A stretch of 8,675 nucleotides of DNA from Rhodospirillales bacterium. GTDB lineage: Bacteria; Pseudomonadota; Alphaproteobacteria; Acetobacterales; Acetobacteraceae. The DNA lies in assembly GCA_028866335.1 (NCBI GenBank), contig JAGWIL010000060.1:1-8675 (forward strand), written 5' to 3'. Below are positions 6,097 through 8,675 of the stretch, in pieces. The notes beneath the pieces are model-generated. The model was not told the DNA's origin. It did no database searches and was given only the letters and a program-made list of their open reading frames with translations. A program made the position numbers and the translations under genes. Numbering within the stretch: position 1 is the stretch's first letter; each line of letters starts with the position of its first letter.

Positions 6097-8675
6097 CTTC
6101 ATCCTCCCCGCCCCATTCGGCACGGCGCGAAATACCGGCATAATCATCAAACCGATTCACCCGGCCGGGGTGGGGTGCTGCCAAAAATGGCATGGTGGGA
6201 TCAGCATATTTTGCTAATACATCTCCAATCCCCGCCGCATGGTCGATCACATAACGCAACTCCTCTGGTTTTTTCAAAACCGCTGCCTCCGCGCCCGCCA
6301 TTGCGCGGCCAGAAAGCGCGACATAGATCAGCTCCTTCACCTCGGCGGCGAATGCCTCGCCAAAAGCGCCAATCTCCGCCATCACCGCCTCCAGCGGCAA
6401 TTGCGGCGCGGTCCCGGCTTTTACATTCTTCTCGGAAGGCACGTTGCCAGTCTTGTAGTCGATAATACGTAACTTGCCGTCGGCATCGCGCTCAATCCGG
6501 TCGGCCCGGCCTTTTAATAAAAAATCACCGGGCAATTTCCATTCGCCCTGCACCTCCAGCCCTCGCGCCATGGGCACGCCATGGTTTGCGATGCGCGTGC
6601 GTTCAACGTCCACCAGCCAATCCGCGATGCGCTCCAGCCGTGCTGCCCACCATTGCGCCAGCGCAGCCCGGGGGCGGGTTTCGCGCATTGCAAGCTCCAG
6701 CGCATGGCGCAGCCGTGCTGGCGCATAAGACGCGTTCACATCACTTTCGGCAAAAAATCTCGCCAGGCCCGCGTGCACCACATCGCCAAACTGGCTGGCA
6801 TCGCTTTCCTCGTCCAACGGATCGAGCGGAAAAAGTTTAAGCACTTTCCTCGCATAAATCGCATAGGGGTCCGTCATAAGGGTGGCGATATCGGAAATTG
6901 AGTACACGCGCGGGCGTTTTTGCGCGGGTGGCAAGGGGCGCGGCTTCAGCCGCCGAACCCGGCGCTCAGGCAAATCAATCTGCCCCACCCAAAGCCCGGC
7001 ATCGTGCGCGGGGAGCGGCACCCCCTGCCCTGCCAGCATGGCAAAAAGCCTGGTCAGCCAACGGGCGGGCACGACGGGGGCACGCTCGCGCCGCTTGGGT
7101 GCCGCCAAAATCACCTGCGGGCAGGCGCTGGCCAGCGAGAAAAACCCATGCGCGGCCTGGCCAATTTTCAATTCAGGGCTGGGCAGCCCGGCCTTCTGGC
7201 GCATCGGGCGGGAAAGCCAGGGGCCGGGCTCTTCCGGGGCAGGCCACACGCCTTCCACCAGCCCGCCCAGCACCGCCACATCCACGCTCTGCAATGCGGC
7301 TTCCTGAATACCCCAGATGGCGATGCGCGGATGCCCATCCTTCGCGCGCGGGCGGCGCACCACCTGGCCTGCCATCAGTGCATCCAGCAATTCCGGCAAA
7401 TCCGCCGGGGCCATGTCCGGCATCCCCTCCAGGGCGGTGAGGCTTTCGGCCAGCAGGCCAGAGAGCGCGTTGCCCGCCTCGCCCAGCCACAGCCGCGCCG
7501 GGCCGGGCTCATCAGGCGTTGCGGCAAGGGCTTCACCGGCTTCAATCAGCGCCGTCAGCGCCGCCACGGGCGTTACCGCCTCGGCCAAAGCCAGGGGGCT
7601 GAGCATCGCCTCCAGCCGCGCCAGAAAATCCCGTTCCGCCTGGTGCTCGTCCTTTAAGCGGAAGCGCAAACCCTCCAGCCCCTGCGGCGGGCGCGGGCCA
7701 CGCAAAGCGTGCGTCTCCAGCCGCCGCGCCATGTCCCGGAATGCCTGCGGGTTCACGCCGCCAGCGGCAAGCGGGTGCTTCAGCAAGGCCAGCAGCGGCA
7801 GCGGCGCGTAATCCTCCCGTGCGGCACGGGCCAGCAGGCGTAGAAACACGGCGGGCGGGGTGGCTGCCAGCGGCTCGCCCGCGCTGTCATCGGCCGCAAT
7901 GCCAAAGCGCTTCAGCGCCGCCCCCACGCGTGCGGCCAAAGCCCGGTCTGGGGTGATGAGCGCCGCACTCTGCCCCGGCGTCTGCAAGGCCTGGCGCAGG
8001 ATCATGGCGATGGCCAGGGCGTTCTGCGCCTCGTCCCCGGTTTCCAGGCGGGTGAGACCGTGCAGGTTCAAATCCGCTGCTTTCTGCCATTCCCCCAGCA
8101 CGGCGGCGGGCAGCAAGGCGCGGGAGAACAAGGCGCTGCGCCCCCGCGGCACAAGGCTTGGCAGGGCGGGCAGCGCCTCCACCTCTTCCACCCGCGCGCC
8201 GGTATCAGCCAGCAGCCGGGCAATGCCACCCTGGGCGTGGGAGTCTTCAACCCCCACCCAACCATCTGCGTGTAGATGCGGGTCAACACCAGGCAGAATC
8301 AACCGGCCTTGCGGCAGCTTCGCCACCATCTCCGCCATGCGGGCAATGGCGGGCGTGCCTTCGGCGGCCACCATCCATACCGGGCCAGGCGGCGGGTTTT
8401 CACCCCATGCTTTGGCCTGCGCCTCGATCAGCCGCGCCAGGCGTTTCGCCGGGTTCATCACCCCTTCGGATTCGAGGATGTTTGGCCAGGCGTGGGTGAC
8501 GATGGTGAGGAACTCCAGCGTGCGCTGCCAATGCGCGGCGAAATCCTCCGGCACCAGATTGGGTAGCGCCGCCGCCAGATCCACCCCCGCATGGTCTGCC
8601 TCATCCAGCAGTGTGGCGAATTCCGCCGCCAGCTCCCACGCGGCGGAGAGTTTTTGCGGGGCGCCGCTTTCGCGC
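6083..8675 (-). CDS. addB: Double-strand break repair protein AddB (partial, 5' end beyond window)
   Basis: AddB is the partner of AddA: a helicase-like scaffold with a second RecB-type nuclease that cuts the other strand. The window holds the C-terminal 863 residues. The frame stays open to the right edge; the GTG at 8584 is not a likely start, because 30 family-like residues (SAAWELAAEFATLLDEAD and neighbours) precede it. In numbering from that GTG, visible landmarks are PEDFAAHWQRTLEFL (12-26), the helicase-like GIQEAALQSVDVAVLGGLVEGVWP (425-448), and the nuclease start YSISDIATLMTDPYAIYAR (561-579). These are followed by GDVVHAGL (His604), GRADRIE (Asp695), IIDYKTGN (Asp709, Lys711) and QLPLEA (Gln728). 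The nuclease centre looks complete. Only one cysteine occurs (ASACPQ, 488), so the four-cysteine iron-sulfur staple of Bacillus AddB is absent. The TGA (6083-6085) lies inside addA. Confidence 0.95.
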   Translation of the reverse strand, partial: RESGAPQKLSAAWELAAEFATLLDEADHAGVDLAAALPNLVPEDFAAHWQRTLEFLTIVTHAWPNILESEGVMNPAKRLARLIEAQAKAWGENPPPGPVWMVAAEGTPAIARMAEMVAKLPQGRLILPGVDPHLHADGWVGVEDSHAQGGIARLLADTGARVEEVEALPALPSLVPRGRSALFSRALLPAAVLGEWQKAADLNLHGLTRLETGDEAQNALAIAMILRQALQTPGQSAALITPDRALAARVGAALKRFGIAADDSAGEPLAATPPAVFLRLLARAAREDYAPLPLLALLKHPLAAGGVNPQAFRDMARRLETHALRGPRPPQGLEGLRFRLKDEHQAERDFLARLEAMLSPLALAEAVTPVAALTALIEAGEALAATPDEPGPARLWLGEAGNALSGLLAESLTALEGMPDMAPADLPELLDALMAGQVVRRPRAKDGHPRIAIWGIQEAALQSVDVAVLGGLVEGVWPAPEEPGPWLSRPMRQKAGLPSPELKIGQAAHGFFSLASACPQVILAAPKRRERAPVVPARWLTRLFAMLAGQGVPLPAHDAGLWVGQIDLPERRVRRLKPRPLPPAQKRPRVYSISDIATLMTDPYAIYARKVLKLFPLDPLDEESDASQFGDVVHAGLARFFAESDVNASYAPARLRHALELAMRETRPRAALAQWWAARLERIADWLVDVERTRIANHGVPMARGLEVQGEWKLPGDFLLKGRADRIERDADGKLRIIDYKTGNVPSEKNVKAGTAPQLPLEAVMAEIGAFGEAFAAEVKELIYVALSGRAMAGAEAAVLKKPEELRYVIDHAAGIGDVLAKYADPTMPFLAAPHPGRVNRFDDYAGISRRAEWGGEDEDVSD
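6103..6107 (-). promoter_or_regulatory. Shine-Dalgarno site of addA, inside the addB 3' end
   Basis: The minus strand reads GGGGAGGATGAAGATG here. GGAGG (6103-6107) is 6 nt from the ATG at 6096, the usual spacing, but directly abuts the ATG at 6102, which a ribosome bound to this site could not use. It therefore decides the addA start and places the initiation signal inside the acidic C-terminal codons of addB, so translation is likely coupled. Confidence 0.7.

Noticed and set aside
6097..6150. N-terminal extension of AddA to the ATG at 6150 (18 extra residues)
   Set aside because: It would overlap addB by 68 bp and lies ahead of the GGAGG at 6103-6107, which clearly serves ATG 6096. The extra residues do not resemble AddA N-termini.
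6083..8584. AddB starting at GTG 8584
   Set aside because: The frame stays open for 30 more codons to the window edge with AddB-like sequence, and the family protein is normally over 100 residues longer. The real start lies outside.

Overview
The window is a compact, GC-rich stretch of ordinary chromosome, most likely from an alphaproteobacterium. That placement rests on the alphaproteobacterial type of AddA/AddB, the addB-addA-trxA order, and a CHCC zinc-finger protein of the mitochondrial NDUFS6 type. A position in Rhodospirillales/Acetobacteraceae is possible, but nothing in the window settles it. Seven protein genes fill almost all of it. I see no tRNA, rRNA, CRISPR array, insertion sequence, attachment site or prophage remnant. 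No stretch longer than about 55 bases lacks a gene.

Layout from left to right. (1) The 5' part of polA (DNA polymerase I, the 5'-3' nuclease domain) lies on the minus strand and runs off the left edge. (2) A 64-residue CHCC zinc-finger protein lies just upstream of polA on the same strand; its stop codon overlaps the TTG start of polA. (3) A plus-strand lipoprotein of the alpha/beta-hydrolase (lysophospholipase/monoacylglycerol lipase-like) family starts only 24 bp from the zinc-finger gene. (4) A minus-strand run of four genes follows, transcribed right to left: addB (5' end beyond the right edge), addA, trxA and a YciA-type acyl-CoA thioesterase gene. The last of these converges on the hydrolase gene, and the two stop codons overlap by 4 bp.

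How the genes work together. AddB and AddA form the helicase-nuclease that resects double-strand breaks for RecA loading. Both nuclease centres and all the AddA helicase motifs look intact, so the complex should be functional. DNA polymerase I is a second repair/replication enzyme, but it belongs to a separate, divergent transcription unit. TrxA is the general dithiol reductant. The thioesterase and the lipoprotein hydrolase both deal with acyl groups, but are not obviously one pathway. Many gene boundaries overlap (addB/addA by 14 bp, trxA/thioesterase by 1 bp, zinc finger/polA by 3 bp), which points to translational coupling.

I did not find a convincing new biological system. The points worth a second look are small: a non-ATG start of polA coupled to a complex-I-like zinc-finger gene, an AddB with almost no cysteine (so no iron-sulfur staple), an addA start fixed by a Shine-Dalgarno site inside addB, and a hydrolase gene squeezed between two minus-strand units with no terminator of its own.
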